A DNA stretch of 29,361 nt, from assembly GCA_032358255.1 (NCBI GenBank), contig JAULBX010028394.1, positions 1 to 29,361 on the forward strand. The letters are read 5' to 3'. This document shows positions 25,701 to 28,709 of this stretch, piece by piece; positions within the stretch are counted from its first letter, which is position 1, and each line of letters starts with the position of its first letter. The position numbers and the translations under genes were made by a program. The stretch comes from Heterotrichella gracilis (Eukaryota; Sar; Xanthophyceae; Tribonematales; Xanthonemataceae). Below the pieces are notes generated by a model, which searched no databases, was not told the origin of the DNA, and worked only from the letters and a program-made list of their open reading frames with translations.

Positions 25701-27180
25701 TGTAACACCTATTGGTTCCACGCAATTTGAGGTTCTGCTGGAGGTTGCCAATGTGGCCCATTGCCTACCTTACCCCTTTGCCCACTCTACCCTACCAAAC
25801 ACCGTGCATGTAGGAACCCGGACATCCGGTAAACGTCAAAAATGTCCCAACCAGCTGAGTATAATGTCCCTGAGTTTGTGACTATTCGAAGAAATTTTCA
25901 ACACTTGGCAAGTGTATTTAATTGCTATATCAATCTATTGTATTTATTTATAGTCTACAAGTAAATACCATACTAATGCCTTATTGGGGCATTGGAGAAC
26001 AACATAGTATGATATTTCTTTGTAGACAGTAAATAAATATAATAGTTTGATATAGCAAATACACTTGACAGACAGCAGTGGCCCATTTTTGCATCACAAA
26101 TTTCCAATTGGCAAGGTGACTTCTTGGCTTATGAGCTCAGGTTGGTTCCCCATCATTGCCAAAAAACATTTTGTAACCAGCACCACATGGAGAAAGAGTG
26201 TTTCTGTGTTTTTACCCTGTCATTGACCCGTACAAAGCTATGGAGTCAGGTGCTAGCACGTTTTCTGCTTGCTGAAACCATTTGTTTCCGTGCCTGGTAC
26301 TTTTGTGACTTCCATATTAGTGTCTCTTTCCACGTGGCGTGACGTTGATGTCCCCAAGGAGCTATTGCTATGGGTTGGAAACAGTACAGGATTTACTGGG
26401 AAGCGTATAGCAAAGCTGGCTTTGCCGTTAGTGCCAGAGGCCGTTGCATTACAAGCATTTTATAATGCTGTCACCTCTCGGAAAACAACAGAGAATGTAG
26501 GTGTGCAAACACCGCGCGGCAGATGTTCGCGAGGCTATAAACGTGCTCGTCGAACAGAATATACGCTATGTGTGTGCATATGTTAGTTCTGTTCGATGTG
26601 CTGATGACTTACGATGGTTGCCCAGCTGTGGAGATATCAACAACCATCCCAAGCTGTGATGCATCTGCTGCACTTAGTAGCGCAGGCGTGCTCATGACTG
26701 CGCCAGATACTGGGGTGTCGAAGCTTGGCGAAGTGTACACTTGCACAGTGGGAATCAGGTTGAACTGTGAAGAAAGGTTGGCAACGGCCACCTGCAGGGT
26801 TTATCGTAGGCAAACCGTCAACTGACCATCGGGCACACAGGGAAAATGAGGGTGTGTATCCTTGAAATCCAGGGTTTTCGTAACAAGCCGTGGAATCCAG
26901 GCTTTTCGTAACAAGCAGTATCTGATTCCGTCAAGCTATATTTTCCAGTGCTGTGATAGGAGTTGCCAAGAAGCGTTCTGATGCGCTCCTGATTAGTGCT
27001 GTGTTTGAACTTCCTTAAAACCCCTTGAAAGTTGGCGCAACGAGGCGTTACCTGGAATCTTGTAGAGTTCAACTGAACAGCGTATATCCATGGGGATCTC
27101 TGTGCATTTACAGACAGATGAGCAGTTGACGCTATGCTGTACAGGAGGGCGTATAGCAGGGCGTTGAACCGGCACCACAT
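78..27180 (-). CDS. Secreted Pmp-like beta-helix protein, 14 exons in window, C-terminus off the left edge
   Basis: This is a spliced gene. The joined exons are 27180-27052, 26791-26613, 25500-25421, 25324-25196, 21484-21308, 21046-20853, 13925-13733, 13110-12990, 12916-12838, 12751-12467, 7171-7057, 1854-1583, 884-705 and 224-78. They total 2280 nt, 760 codons, with no stop, and every junction is GT..AG and in phase. Residues 1-26 are a signal peptide (hydrophobic core, likely cleavage after VNA). Residues 27-130 are an unrecognised Ser/Thr/Ala-rich domain. From about residue 131 a right-handed beta-helix starts with the family's entry pattern (CASIAIAF...VLVGPGNYVGG...KNITVISL...TTIDG...VSGFTLQRG), followed by about 15 FxxN-like and about 15 GGA[ILVM]-like motifs up to residue 760. 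These are the hallmarks of Chlamydia polymorphic membrane protein repeats, also known in algal secreted proteins. The likely role is a cell-surface, wall or extracellular adhesin or carbohydrate-binding protein; that is inference. No transmembrane segment is visible. The C-terminus and any anchor lie outside the window. Confidence 0.85.
225..704 (-). other. Intron 13 (480 nt)
   Basis: Bounded by GTATGC and gtgcag. I see no repeat or mobile element inside. Confidence 0.7.
705..884 (-). CDS. Exon 13: Pmp repeats
   Basis: It has 60 codons, phase 0 at both ends. The acceptor is gtgcattgcag and the donor GTATGC. Motifs: AGGALAAG, CTFEANVA, NGGALVVA. There is a Pro/Thr/Ala stretch in the middle. 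Confidence 0.85.
885..1582 (-). other. Intron 12 (698 nt)
   Basis: Bounded by GTAAGT and ttgcag. There are no recognisable elements. Short ORFs on either strand have no motif. Confidence 0.7.
1583..1854 (-). CDS. Exon 12: Pmp repeats
   Basis: It reads 2 nt plus 90 codons. The acceptor is gatgtgcag and the donor GTAAGT. Motifs: SYGGSLYC, SRLENQTA, FGGAVYI, SSMAGNFA, KAGAAIAT, TIFTANGI. It ends in phase 0. Confidence 0.88.
2156..2526 (+). repeat. Dispersed repeat module ending in pyrimidine tract and AG, copy 1
   Basis: It starts in a C-rich tract (2159-2180), then one degenerate copy of the 82-bp minisatellite unit with its hairpin (2213-2241). Next comes a stretch shared with 19650-19806 (ttgcctgttc..., ctttctgtcc, gcctgctcag/gcctgttcag, gatgctttcctaacatggc-like). 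It ends in a long T/C tract and ttttcag. It abuts the RT fragment exactly at the AG. Confidence 0.6.
2527..3745 (+). mobile_element. Non-LTR retrotransposon fragment A (reverse transcriptase, degraded)
   Basis: The translation, in broken frames, gives QAGFRRAYRTTDNLFIL, LYACIVD, GVKQGCPxSPTLN, a YADD active-site box at 2929-2940 (CLLYADDIVIIS), LKKTRVVVF, and a late LSYGCE..EKLEKVQKLLLRK segment. This is the palm and thumb of a LINE reverse transcriptase with many stops and frameshifts. The N-terminal RT and the endonuclease are missing. It differs from the LINE family seen elsewhere in the window (KQGCPxSPT rather than KQGCVLAPS). Confidence 0.8.
4385..4440 (+). repeat. 28-bp tandem duplication inside LINE B
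   Basis: Two exact 28-nt copies (4385-4412, 4413-4440) encode INEQAALVE. The length is not a multiple of three, so it shifts the frame and helps to inactivate this copy. Confidence 0.9.
5249..5758 (+). mobile_element. GGTAACC-rich foldback element inserted in LINE B
   Basis: This insertion of about 510 bp has about 20 copies of GGTAAC/GTTACC. GTTACC and GGTAAC are intermixed in the left part (to about 5400), GTTACC alone runs to the A-tract and GGTAAC alone follows it. Two (ATGC)n tracts (5420-5438 and 5695-5708) stand on either side of an A-tract near 5547-5560. The outer parts of the two halves are rough reverse complements (for example cccctcgcc and ctgggtacc/ggtaacccag-like blocks). It is flanked by a direct repeat CTCAGAT at 5242-5248 and 5759-5765. 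The uninterrupted LINE sequence is visible in copy F (ccctttcaaatatgcaccgg), so this is a real insertion with a target duplication. No ORF of note, so it is non-autonomous. Confidence 0.75.
6646..7056 (+). other. Unassigned part of intron 11
   Basis: About 0.4 kb between LINE B and exon 11. Short ORFs are present but no family is recognised. Confidence 0.5.
7057..7171 (-). CDS. Exon 11: Pmp repeat
   Basis: It has 38 codons plus 1 nt. The acceptor is gctgcttgcag and the donor GTACGT. Motifs: TFTMNSAFG, EGGALYA, CVFTGNA. It is isolated between two introns of more than 5 kb. Its phase fits exons 10 and 12, and G|CA makes Ala561. Confidence 0.85.
7172..7628 (+). other. Unassigned first part of intron 10
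   Basis: It contains an A-tract (7229-7240), a short (TA)n at 7500-7511 and two TTTTGGTAT words near 7557 and 7604. No gene seen. Confidence 0.5.
7629..8099. mobile_element. Short inverted-repeat (MITE-like) DNA element, 471 bp
   Basis: The terminal inverted repeats of about 39 bp are at 7629-7667 and 8060-8099. They share the blocks cctatactacc, tggtcata and tattttacggaa, with about four differences (one an indel). The interior is rich in CGAAAAT words and has a perfect 14-bp palindrome CCGAAAATTTTCGG at 7771-7784 and three degenerate copies of a gtaaaac...ggaaactg block. No transposase ORF. No clear target duplication, so the exact ends are uncertain. Confidence 0.7.
8285..8440 (+). repeat. 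Tandem pair of about 70-bp units
   Basis: Two similar units (about 8285-8350 and 8370-8440) share ctgcag, ggttagggtta, g(t/c)gccctgcagg, and tagtagtgatt followed by cctgg. Confidence 0.65.
8483..8545 (+). repeat. Telomere-like 25-bp tandem repeat
   Basis: Two 25-bp copies (8483-8507, 8508-8532) end in ggggttagggtt and are followed by tagggctt. They contain TTTAGGG words, the plant/algal telomere unit. It is far too short to be a telomere. Confidence 0.6.
8564..8672 (+). repeat. Repeated TATACCAAA(A) words
   Basis: The word tataccaaa recurs four times at intervals of about 29-33 bp. Its reverse complement TTTTGGTAT occurs near 7557, 7604 and 8115, so this cluster and the left cluster could be subterminal repeats of an element of about 1.1 kb enclosing the 471-bp TIR element. 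Confidence 0.45.
8690..10480 (-). mobile_element. LINE copy C (RT plus 3' domain), inactive
   Basis: Reading the minus strand from 10426, the order is the pre-RT linker (FREHIQTVLNCPRKVDTRVL), NHKSAG, QQLKRGGSAMQHWL, ILVPIFKKKNSLTCDTYRGIS, GKVFSYIFFARM, KQGCVLAPSLLTLL (after a break), YADD at 9440-9451, VSVPKAKILVVSK, and LSRAGAAFTGLKSVLWYDK with LLYGAESW. It ends near 8690 with a 3' tail domain. It is the largest open RT remnant here, but there are stops between segments and the endonuclease is missing. It is related to, but clearly diverged from, copies B and F. It lies in the same orientation as the host gene. Confidence 0.85.
10481..11069 (+). other. Unassigned sequence in intron 10
   Basis: About 0.6 kb, with no motif recognised on either strand. 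It may be the older flank between two LINE insertions. Confidence 0.4.
11070..11500 (+). mobile_element. LINE 3'-end fragment D
   Basis: In broken frames it reads CLRIVLRASWF, GMLDA/MADDNIPENMV and WYRQCQGRAK..LVQGR. These match the 3' domain of copies C and F (LGHVGRMADDRLPK, WFKQCQERAAW). A one-base shift splits the MADD box. Confidence 0.65.
11501..11860 (+). other. Unassigned sequence in intron 10
   Basis: No gene, repeat or mobile element was recognised. Confidence 0.4.
11861..12270. mobile_element. Possible degenerate TIR element
   Basis: Both ends carry tggcactct preceded by a related cat-g-cta block in inverted orientation (11861-11883 and 12248-12270). Weaker inverted matches follow (accatg..gattt). 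The interior is rich in CGAAAAT words, like the 471-bp TIR element and the 27.5-28.0 kb region. A perfect palindrome CCGGTGCACCGG lies near 11937-11948. Divergence makes the ends uncertain. Confidence 0.35.
12467..12751 (-). CDS. Exon 10: Pmp repeats, longest exon
   Basis: It has 95 codons, phase 0 at both ends. The acceptor is agtttacag and the donor GTAAGA. Motifs: GSTGGAMYL, VLFENNTI, GSGGAAFII, CIFRNNTG, LQGGAVAAI. Confidence 0.9.
12838..12916 (-). CDS. Exon 9: Pmp repeat micro-exon
   Basis: This 79-nt exon lies between introns of 73 and 86 nt. The acceptor is gcactgcag and the donor GTAAGT. It encodes NFAGFGGAASMSYG and on to VSG, ending in phase 0. Confidence 0.85.
12990..13110 (-). 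CDS. Exon 8: Pmp repeats
   Basis: The acceptor is aaccctgcag and the donor GTAAGT. It reads 2 nt plus 39 codons plus 2 nt. Motifs: VTFNSNQA, QGGGLYG, and VSFT, completed to VSFTNNFA by AA|C (Asn401). Confidence 0.88.
13111..13732 (-). other. Intron 7 (622 nt)
   Basis: Bounded by GTAAGG and ccctgcag. No mobile element seen inside. Confidence 0.7.
13733..13925 (-). CDS. Exon 7: Pmp repeats
   Basis: The acceptor is cgtgactgcag and the donor GTAAGG. It has 64 codons plus 1 nt. Motifs in order: GFGGGAM, CVFLNNTA, GAGIMMA, CTFAGNTG, SAGGGMT. It ends with C, which joins TT of exon 8 to make Leu361. Confidence 0.88.
13926..15929 (+). other. 2-kb stretch without recognised features
   Basis: Both strands have only short ORFs. 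The pair of overlapping ORFs at 14462-14689 has no motif. No tandem repeat or clear inverted repeat seen. Confidence 0.4.
15930..16420 (-). mobile_element. LINE fragment E (mid-RT to connector)
   Basis: The minus strand gives FTLIFSSQAVLAAAL (matching ITLVCGSQLEVSTAL in copy F), then LDGQLV, and a LHAEFSRRLIHAGAAYG segment matching LDAEISHRLSRAGGAFA. It has many stops. Confidence 0.65.
16769..16799 (-). repeat. (TAAC)n microsatellite tail of LINE F
   Basis: Read on plus it is (gtta/ttag)n, about 7 units, ending directly at the conserved LINE 3' terminus. Shorter versions terminate copies B, I and L, so the tail belongs to the element. Confidence 0.85.
16769..18062 (-). mobile_element. LINE copy F, 3' half with (TAAC)n tail
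   Basis: The minus strand contains QCGFRPNRGT near 18050, VDLTKAYDSVDRDTAW, LRELHLDTTCVV, KQGCVLAPSLF, and a 217-codon open segment (17732-17079) with YADD at 17577-17588, VSVPKTKILVVAK, FTCLGSVFTRDNTLDAEI, and LLYGADSW. A second open segment (17030-16788) has MGHLGRLSDDRVPK and GVGKPKATWAGLLQQDLKS. The 3' end is CIAGMHVTN, then a (TAAC)n tail of about 7 units (16771-16799 as ttag repeats on plus). Long open segments suggest that it is the youngest of the truncated copies. It is also the reference that shows the insertion in copy B. Confidence 0.88.
18063..18390 (-). mobile_element. LINE fragment G (RT N-terminal part)
   Basis: The minus strand gives GVRPCRSTIDM, RRALDIARELNTHVYLAF and a DSVDRE-like end. 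This is the same RT region as QCGFRPNRGT...FVDLTKAYDSVDRD in F, so it is a second, different copy abutting F. The join carries a tandem copy of cataggtttccctgtca. Confidence 0.6.
18391..19335 (+). other. Unassigned, partly GC-rich stretch
   Basis: It is GC-richer around 18490-18800 and 18950-19220. The longest open frames (18956-19393 plus, 18677-19084 minus) have no motif and odd composition; I do not call them genes. Confidence 0.4.
19336..19610 (+). repeat. 82-bp minisatellite array, direct orientation
   Basis: There are three full units and one partial unit starting at 19336, 19420, 19502 and 19584 (periods 84, 82, 82). Each holds ggcccagccacccacccccc, ttcattcaatccttcaa and a hairpin: cctggaaaagaaat, a 3-nt loop, then its exact reverse complement (19473-19503 and 19555-19585 are perfect). 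Confidence 0.9.
19611..19806 (+). repeat. Dispersed repeat module, copy 2
   Basis: It is homologous to 2340-2526: ttgcctgttc, ctttctgtcc, tagggcctgctcagg, gcattcgatgctttcctaacatggc, then a T-rich tract and tttacag. What follows the AG differs from copy 1. Confidence 0.65.
19807..19998 (+). CDS. Open segment after a splice-acceptor-like tract, function unknown
   Basis: From the base after tttacag, 63 codons are open to a TGA at 19996-19998. The product is balanced in composition (for example SGVMVDDVSENIRNNN, ARYQFVCTNWLAV) and matches no family I know. It could be a plus-strand exon, a captured exon inside the foldback, or chance. It has no visible donor or start codon of its own beyond an internal ATG. 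Confidence 0.25.
   Translation, partial: CESRISGVMVDDVSENIRNNNAKTAVARYQFVCTNWLAVPISATIDGCGHAIGESALVVPSRW
20060..20345 (-). repeat. 82-bp minisatellite array, inverted orientation
   Basis: Three units plus partial ones are the reverse complement of the array at 19336-19610. The hairpins at 20117-20147 and 20199-20229 are each 31 nt but imperfect. With the direct array this makes a foldback structure of about 1 kb around 19611-20059. Confidence 0.88.
20346..20852 (+). other. Unassigned end of intron 6, with a palindrome
   Basis: There is nothing coding apart from the 53-bp palindrome listed separately. Confidence 0.5.
20609..20661. repeat. 53-bp near-perfect palindrome
   Basis: Arms of about 26 nt begin CCAGGGGT and meet at a perfect 16-nt core TACTAACTAGTTAGTA. 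There are only a few mismatches and a one-base gap. It could form a hairpin or cruciform. Confidence 0.85.
20853..21046 (-). CDS. Exon 6: helix coil with GGPHGGAIM
   Basis: The acceptor is ttatgtgcag and the donor GTGAGT. It reads GA plus 64 codons and ends in phase 0. It contains GFTLQRG (Gly from the split codon), GGPHGGAIM, a Cys-rich stretch (NCCSKVAACSC) and LVISSNN. The motif is completed by exon 7 (AVGFGGGAM), which supports splicing across a 6.9-kb intron. Confidence 0.82.
21308..21484 (-). CDS. Exon 5: first helix coils (KNITVISL...TTIDG)
   Basis: The acceptor is gccgcag and the donor GTTGTT (weak). It has 58 codons between two split Gly codons. It encodes NYVGGGMG, CAKNITVISLIGNTQTTIDG and ends in FVS, so that splicing to exon 6 gives VSGFTLQRG, the expected family sequence. 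The acceptor choice removes an in-frame TAA at 21542-21540 that lies upstream in the intron. Confidence 0.82.
21485..22519 (+). other. Unassigned part of intron 4
   Basis: No gene recognised. One GGCGGCGA/TCGCCGCC stem (about 21960-21995) is the only structure noted. Confidence 0.4.
22520..23610 (-). mobile_element. LINE copy H, heavily degraded
   Basis: Minus-strand fragments correspond in order to RT pieces: RALHLAPNTCA near 23500, SSQADLLAALS near 23270, a Lys-Pro-rich KHPQGHIQGRG stretch, and a 3' domain ending with a pattern gtacagccggattatc shared with K. A 54-bp palindrome (23020-23073) sits inside. Confidence 0.6.
23020..23073. repeat. 54-bp near-perfect palindrome inside LINE H
   Basis: The 29-nt arms start acatacctgcct and overlap at a central ggcc, with only three mismatched pairs. 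A perfect 12-nt palindrome TGCCTATAGGCA follows at 23078-23089. Related LINE copies E and K lack it at this position, so it looks inserted. Confidence 0.8.
23815..24008 (+). mobile_element. LINE 3' tail I
   Basis: The plus strand ends LTQQDLNL...KAACARLARATA...LYCWTLLTH and then caactaactaactaca. It corresponds to LLQQDLKS...RICKTNCQSGCIAGMHVTN plus tail in copy F. Confidence 0.65.
24020..24215 (-). mobile_element. LINE fragment J (same RT part as G)
   Basis: The nucleotide pattern (aaacatg.gcattgagctc.cgcgca, gtgctcct/gagctcctaatggg, catcaagcaactgaccctc) parallels 18125-18310 of fragment G. Confidence 0.55.
24216..24465 (+). other. Unassigned sequence in intron 4
   Basis: About 250 bp with no recognised feature. 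Confidence 0.4.
24466..25160 (-). mobile_element. LINE copy K
   Basis: The minus strand gives a QLYS-like piece matching DGQLYRAS, then LDGQLMEVVHKYTCLSSIFTDDTCLDAELFHSL and a degraded 3' domain ending in tgcttacttacatg on plus. This matches copy F (DGQQVEVVDKFTCLGSVF...LDAEI). Confidence 0.7.
25196..25324 (-). CDS. Exon 4: beta-helix entry (SCGT...PCASI...VLVGPG)
   Basis: The acceptor is aattgcag and the donor GTGAGC. It holds 42 full codons. The pattern FNATSCGTFTLPCASIAIAF followed by YDVLVGPG is the usual opening of Pmp-like beta-helix proteins in algae. It ends in phase 1, and G|GA restores the Gly of the PG-x-Y motif with exon 5. Confidence 0.85.
25421..25500 (-). CDS. Exon 3: N-terminal domain, continued
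   Basis: This is an 80-nt exon with acceptor accacag and donor GTTGGA (weak at +3/+4). It reads A plus 26 codons plus G, with the stretch YYFQVTYFDTSGATAVAS. The last G joins GA of exon 4 to make Gly130. It is too short to be noticed alone; phase and acceptor/donor fit support it. Confidence 0.75.
25611..25882 (-). mobile_element. LINE 3' tail L
   Basis: It starts with gttagttagttg (short TAAC tail) and aligns at nucleotide level with 16790-17060 of copy F (ctccagcaata..gccagatt.gcagt, ggcgccacg.agctctttcctggcactg, aaatgtcccaaccag). It is 5'-truncated. Confidence 0.8.
25909..26067. mobile_element. MITE-like inverted repeat, 159 bp
   Basis: Arms of about 68 bp begin caagtgtattt and share gctatatcaa, tatttattta, gtctaca and taccatact/tatcatact-like blocks. 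The centre is itself a stem (aatgcc...ggcatt). No ORF. AT-rich. No unambiguous target duplication seen. Confidence 0.8.
26613..26791 (-). CDS. Exon 2: N-terminal domain
   Basis: The acceptor is ccctgcag and the donor GTAAGT (consensus). It holds 59 codons plus 2 nt (phase 2). It encodes a Ser/Thr/Ala/Val-rich segment (VQVYTSPSFDTPVSGAVM...) with no family I recognise. It joins exon 1 in phase 0 and exon 3 by TC|A (Ser103). Confidence 0.8.
26792..27051 (-). other. Intron 1 (260 nt)
   Basis: Bounded by GTAACG and ccctgcag. It contains a tandem pair of ttcgtaacaagc-type 24-bp units (about 26875-26915). Confidence 0.7.
27052..27180 (-). CDS. Exon 1: start codon and signal peptide
   Basis: The ATG at 27180-27178 is the first Met after an in-frame TAA at 27213-27211. 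The 43 codons encode a charged/short n-region (MWCRF), a hydrophobic stretch (NALLYALLYSIASTAHL) and a VNA-Q cleavage site, then the mature N-terminus. The donor is CAG|GTAACG and the exon ends in phase 0. A pyrimidine-rich AG (ctttttgcag) lies 9 nt before the ATG, so a 5'UTR intron acceptor is possible. An upstream TTG at 27195 is in frame but is not needed as a start. Confidence 0.8.
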
Positions 27181-27610
27181 GCTGCCAGTCTGCAAAAAGC
27201 TGAGTCTTCGTTACTCCCACCCAGGGTCGCCCAGTGAGTCTAAACAAAGGAGATCCCTTGATTAGTAGAGCAAGAATGGCATTGCAAACAGCCCAGGTTT
27301 GTTTTGGAATAATTGCAAATAATCTAAGGCCATGCGGTAGGGAGGTCCACGTCGAAACTTGTTTGCGCGATAAAAAATTGAACAAAGTTTGAAAGCACGT
27401 TGCTGCGAAACAGGAGTCTCCTCAGGTACAGAAAGTGGTCGACAGACTGCCTAGTGCTGTGGTCTTAAGACCAAATATTATTTGCACAAACGTTCCGACA
27501 TGACCTCCTCAACATATTTTTGAAGAAGTTTTCGCCGAAAATTTCGGACTGATCAAACTTGATTTCGTAATGGTCGGACGACTTGTACCGTACAGCCGTG
27601 ATCGTTTCGA

Positions 27611-27660
27611 CCGTCGAGGGCCGTCGAGGGCCGTCGAGGGCCGTCGAGGACCGTCGAGGG
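27611..27660 (+). repeat. 10-bp tandem repeat, five copies
   Basis: Unit ccgtcgaggg, with one substitution in copy 4. Each unit contains TCGA. Confidence 0.95.
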
Positions 27661-27893
27661 CCTCTTGACCAAAACAAACTTGTTTGGGGATTTCCAGGGC
27701 ACGCGTCGAAAATCCAAAATGGTGCGAAACTAAAATGTGCGAATTGATTTCGCACAGGGCTCATTTCCGTGCAATATTGTGCGAAATTCCAGGGGAATAT
27801 GATTTTACCATCGTAATGCAAAACGAGGGTGAAAACGATGATCAGCGACCTTTGATCATGCTTTGATGAGCAATCATTAAGTTCACGAAGTTC

Positions 27894-27947
27894 GCCCAAA
27901 TTGGAAATTCCCACATTTGCGCCCAGATTGGAAATTCGCACATTTTC
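27894..27947 (+). repeat. 27-bp tandem repeat, two copies
   Basis: Units at 27894-27920 and 27921-27947 share gccca-attggaaattc-cacattt, with a few substitutions. Confidence 0.9.
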
Positions 27948-28020
27948 GGAAAAACAATTTCGCATTTCGCACAGCCTCAGGCAAACATTTTCGGCGCGGG
28001 CCCTCTGAGAAAAGTGCAGA

Positions 28021-28260
28021 TGGGTAAAACGGGAAAGGAACGGAAGCAGAGGGGGTAGAACCAAGCAGCAGCAGGTAAAGCACAAACAAGACCAAACGGT
28101 GCAGGGGTAAGCTGGAAAAAACAGCAGAACACAGAACAAGCTCAAAGCAAACACAAAGCAGCAAGACAAAGCAGACAAGGACAAACAAAGCAAAGGGTGA
28201 GCAGCGGACAAGAAGCACAACAGAAAGAAACAGGGCAGAACAGAAAAAAGCAGGTACAGG
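28021..28260 (+). other. T-depleted A/G/C tract
   Basis: By count only 10 of 240 plus-strand bases are T. The strand is made of aaca/agca/gaa words. It has no coding logic on either strand. Confidence 0.85.
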
Positions 28261-28439
28261 ATGGGGGCACCCGGCAGCACAGGGGAGGCCGAAACCTGAA
28301 GGTAACCGAACGAGCATACCTGCGGTCCGGGGAAACAAGGTGGGTCAGCAACAGGAGAGCACTGCGCGGGCCCTGGCAAGGGTAATAAGATAATAATAGG
28401 TCCTACAATTTTCAGTCTAGAGTCCATTTGGCAACAGGC

Positions 28440-28709
28440 TTGGCAGGGTCAAACAGAGGCCAACTTCGTGCCCCCCCCTCGTCAGCCCGTCCCTGCATTG
28501 GGACGGGCCGGCAGTTCATGCATTCGTGACCCATCTCGTTTTCCGGTCTGTCCGTTTGTGCGTCGGGCTGGCCACCCACCACCGTCAGTTGTTCCTTTCG
28601 GGGCTTCTGGTGTCGGCGGGGTGTTATCGGAGGTTGTAACAGCGGTTTTGGCCCTTGAAGTCGGTTTCTTTTATATGCATGCGTTACACGTTCAAACCTG
28701 AAACTCGCT
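28440..28709 (+). other. Region upstream of the LINE ORF2, probably its 5' part
   Basis: GC-rich, with an open stretch at 28468-28701 (PALGRAGSSCIRDPS...) of unknown nature. It could be the end of an ORF1 or the 5' leader of element M. The exact 5' boundary of the element is not visible. Confidence 0.4.

Larger units (their letters stand above)
25501..26612 (-). other. Intron 2 (1.1 kb)
   Basis: It runs from donor GTAAGT to acceptor accacag. It holds LINE tail L and a MITE-like inverted repeat. The rest, 26068-26612, has no feature I can support. Confidence 0.65.
27181..28439 (-). promoter_or_regulatory. 5' flank of the beta-helix gene; promoter presumably here
   Basis: No TATA box or other core element can be assigned with confidence. 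The stretch nearest the gene (27181-27460) has no repeat. Farther out it carries small tandem repeats, CGAAAAT-rich sequence and the T-depleted tract. A long minus-strand open frame (27465-28427) has low-complexity Leu/Cys/Phe content and is not called as a gene. Confidence 0.35.

Noticed and set aside
26250..26450. Minus-strand open stretch (NATASGTNGKASFAIRF...) in intron 2 as an extra exon
   Set aside because: It has a plausible composition, but no acceptor keeps the frame open, and exon 2 to exon 3 already joins in phase (TC|A).
27181..27195. Alternative start at TTG 27195 for the beta-helix gene
   Set aside because: The ATG at 27180 gives a clean signal peptide and is the first Met after an in-frame stop.
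27465..28427. 320-codon minus-strand ORF
   Set aside because: Low-complexity Leu/Cys/Phe-rich product, caused by the T-depleted plus strand; crosses tandem repeats and has no domain.
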